A DNA stretch of 32,202 nucleotides. It comes from Chryseobacterium sp. 36-9. Its GTDB lineage: Bacteria > Bacteroidota > Bacteroidia > Flavobacteriales > Weeksellaceae. Position numbers and translations under genes: made by a program. Location: the NCBI GenBank assembly GCA_001898785.1, contig MKVE01000027.1, positions 10,061 through 42,262 of the forward strand, given 5' to 3'. Positions 31,645 through 32,202 of this stretch are shown here, piece by piece. Every line of letters begins with the position of its first letter. The first letter of the stretch is position 1. The notes beneath the pieces are model-generated. The model was given only the letters and a program-made list of their open reading frames with translations, did not search any database and was not told the origin of the DNA.

Positions 31645-32202
31645 CTAAACCGCAACATTATTTTCCCTCAGCGCATCATTCAAGGATGTTTTCTTATCTG
31701 TAGATTCTTTTCTTTTACCGATGATCAAAGCACAAGGCACCTGATATTCTCCGGAAGGAAATTGTTTGGTATAACTTCCCGGAATCACAACAGAACGCTC
31801 TGGCACATAACCTTTCATTTCAACAGGTTTGTCACCAGTTACATCAATAATTTTGGTAGACATTGTTAAACATACATTTGCGCCCAAAACTGCTTCTTTG
31901 CCAACACGAACGCCTTCTACCACGATACAACGCGAACCGATGAATGCATCATCTTCAATAATAACCGGAGCCGCTTGCAATGGTTCCAAAACGCCTCCAA
32001 TTCCTACACCTCCACTCAGGTGAACATTTTTACCAATCTGAGCGCAGCTTCCTACAGTTGCCCACGTATCAACCATTGTCCCGGAATCCACATAAGCTCC
32101 AATATTAACATAAGAAGGCATCATAATCACCCCGCTTGCAACAAAACTTCCGTGTCTTGCAATCGCATGCGGAACTACTCTTACGCCTTTTTCAGCATAG
32201 TT
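31645..32202 (-). CDS. dapD: Tetrahydrodipicolinate N-succinyltransferase, C-terminal part (5' end beyond the window)
   Basis: The frame is open from the stop TAG (31647-31645) to the window edge (about 185 codons visible of an expected ~270). The first visible residues are [19 protein letters not shown]. The body is a left-handed beta-helix of hexapeptide repeats ([26 protein letters not shown] in parts: [45 protein letters not shown]). The C-terminus is [17 protein letters not shown]. This is typical of DapD, which succinylates tetrahydrodipicolinate in the diaminopimelate/lysine pathway. The ATG at 32130 is internal, not the start. Confidence 0.93.
   Translation of the reverse strand, partial: NYAEKGVRVVPHAIARHGSFVASGVIMMPSYVNIGAYVDSGTMVDTWATVGSCAQIGKNVHLSGGVGIGGVLEPLQAAPVIIEDDAFIGSRCIVVEGVRVGKEAVLGANVCLTMSTKIIDVTGDKPVEMKGYVPERSVVIPGSYTKQFPSGEYQVPCALIIGKRKESTDKKTSLNDALRENNVAV

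Noticed and set aside
1-32202. CRISPR arrays, insertion sequences, prophage or integrase genes
   Set aside because: No regularly spaced direct repeats, transposase, integrase or phage structural gene was found. The repeats seen are short, dispersed and non-coding.

Overview
The window looks like chromosomal DNA of a flavobacterium of the Chryseobacterium/Weeksellaceae type (phylum Bacteroidota). The evidence is low GC content, two proteins with C-terminal type IX secretion sorting domains, promoter-like TAnnTTTG boxes instead of TATAAT, paired PorT-type outer-membrane barrels, a DUF4476 protein, and intergenic repeats that I recall from this group. The assignment is inferred from these features, not from a database search.

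Layout. 1-507 is the 3' end of a T9SS-exported protein. A dispersed structured repeat follows, then a sigma-54-type response regulator without a DNA-binding domain (770-1954), a MATE exporter (2073-3437), argS (3598-5361) and a tRNA-Gln on the minus strand (5478-5548). Next come a short MenE-like ligase (5649-6737), arfB (6935-7327), a DUF922 protein (minus) and cytidine deaminase (7923-8402). From 8547 to 12780 everything is on the minus strand: recF, a RelE/ParE-type toxin-antitoxin pair, an Omp85-like POTRA/barrel protein and a UbiA-like membrane protein. Two large plus-strand genes follow: a ~2000-residue alpha-2-macroglobulin-like protein (12836-18865) and a T9SS zinc metalloprotease (19015-21279). 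From 21341 to 26639 the minus strand carries two paralogous outer-membrane barrels, aroB, a DUF4476 protein and lpdA. A YggS-type PLP protein (26848-27504) is on the plus strand. The window closes with a minus-strand glycan cluster (GT4, polysaccharide deacetylase, GT2, GT87-like) and the 3' part of dapD.

How the genes work together. Most are housekeeping genes in short units, many ended by clear intrinsic terminators. The tightly packed units are 12780->10201 (UbiA-like + Omp85-like), 10157->8547 (antitoxin, toxin, recF, with overlapping ends) and 31595->27583 (four glycan genes with gaps of -1 to 12 nt). The last probably builds or modifies a surface polysaccharide or lipid-linked sugar.

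Most notable observations: (i) the toxin next to recF appears to have lost one A in an A-run. The frame used after the shift is a canonical ParE C-terminus whose stop overlaps the recF start as ATGA. (ii) Three copies of a ~120-bp element keep conserved flanks while the central hairpin changes on both arms together. One copy supplies the menE stop codon. (iii) TGTCATTC-ended repeats occur both between genes and in frame inside the macroglobulin gene. (iv) The macroglobulin protein also carries a thrombospondin-3-like calcium-binding segment and a SusC-like motif, and appears to lack the thioester motif. I saw no CRISPR array, insertion sequence, prophage or clearly new multi-gene system.
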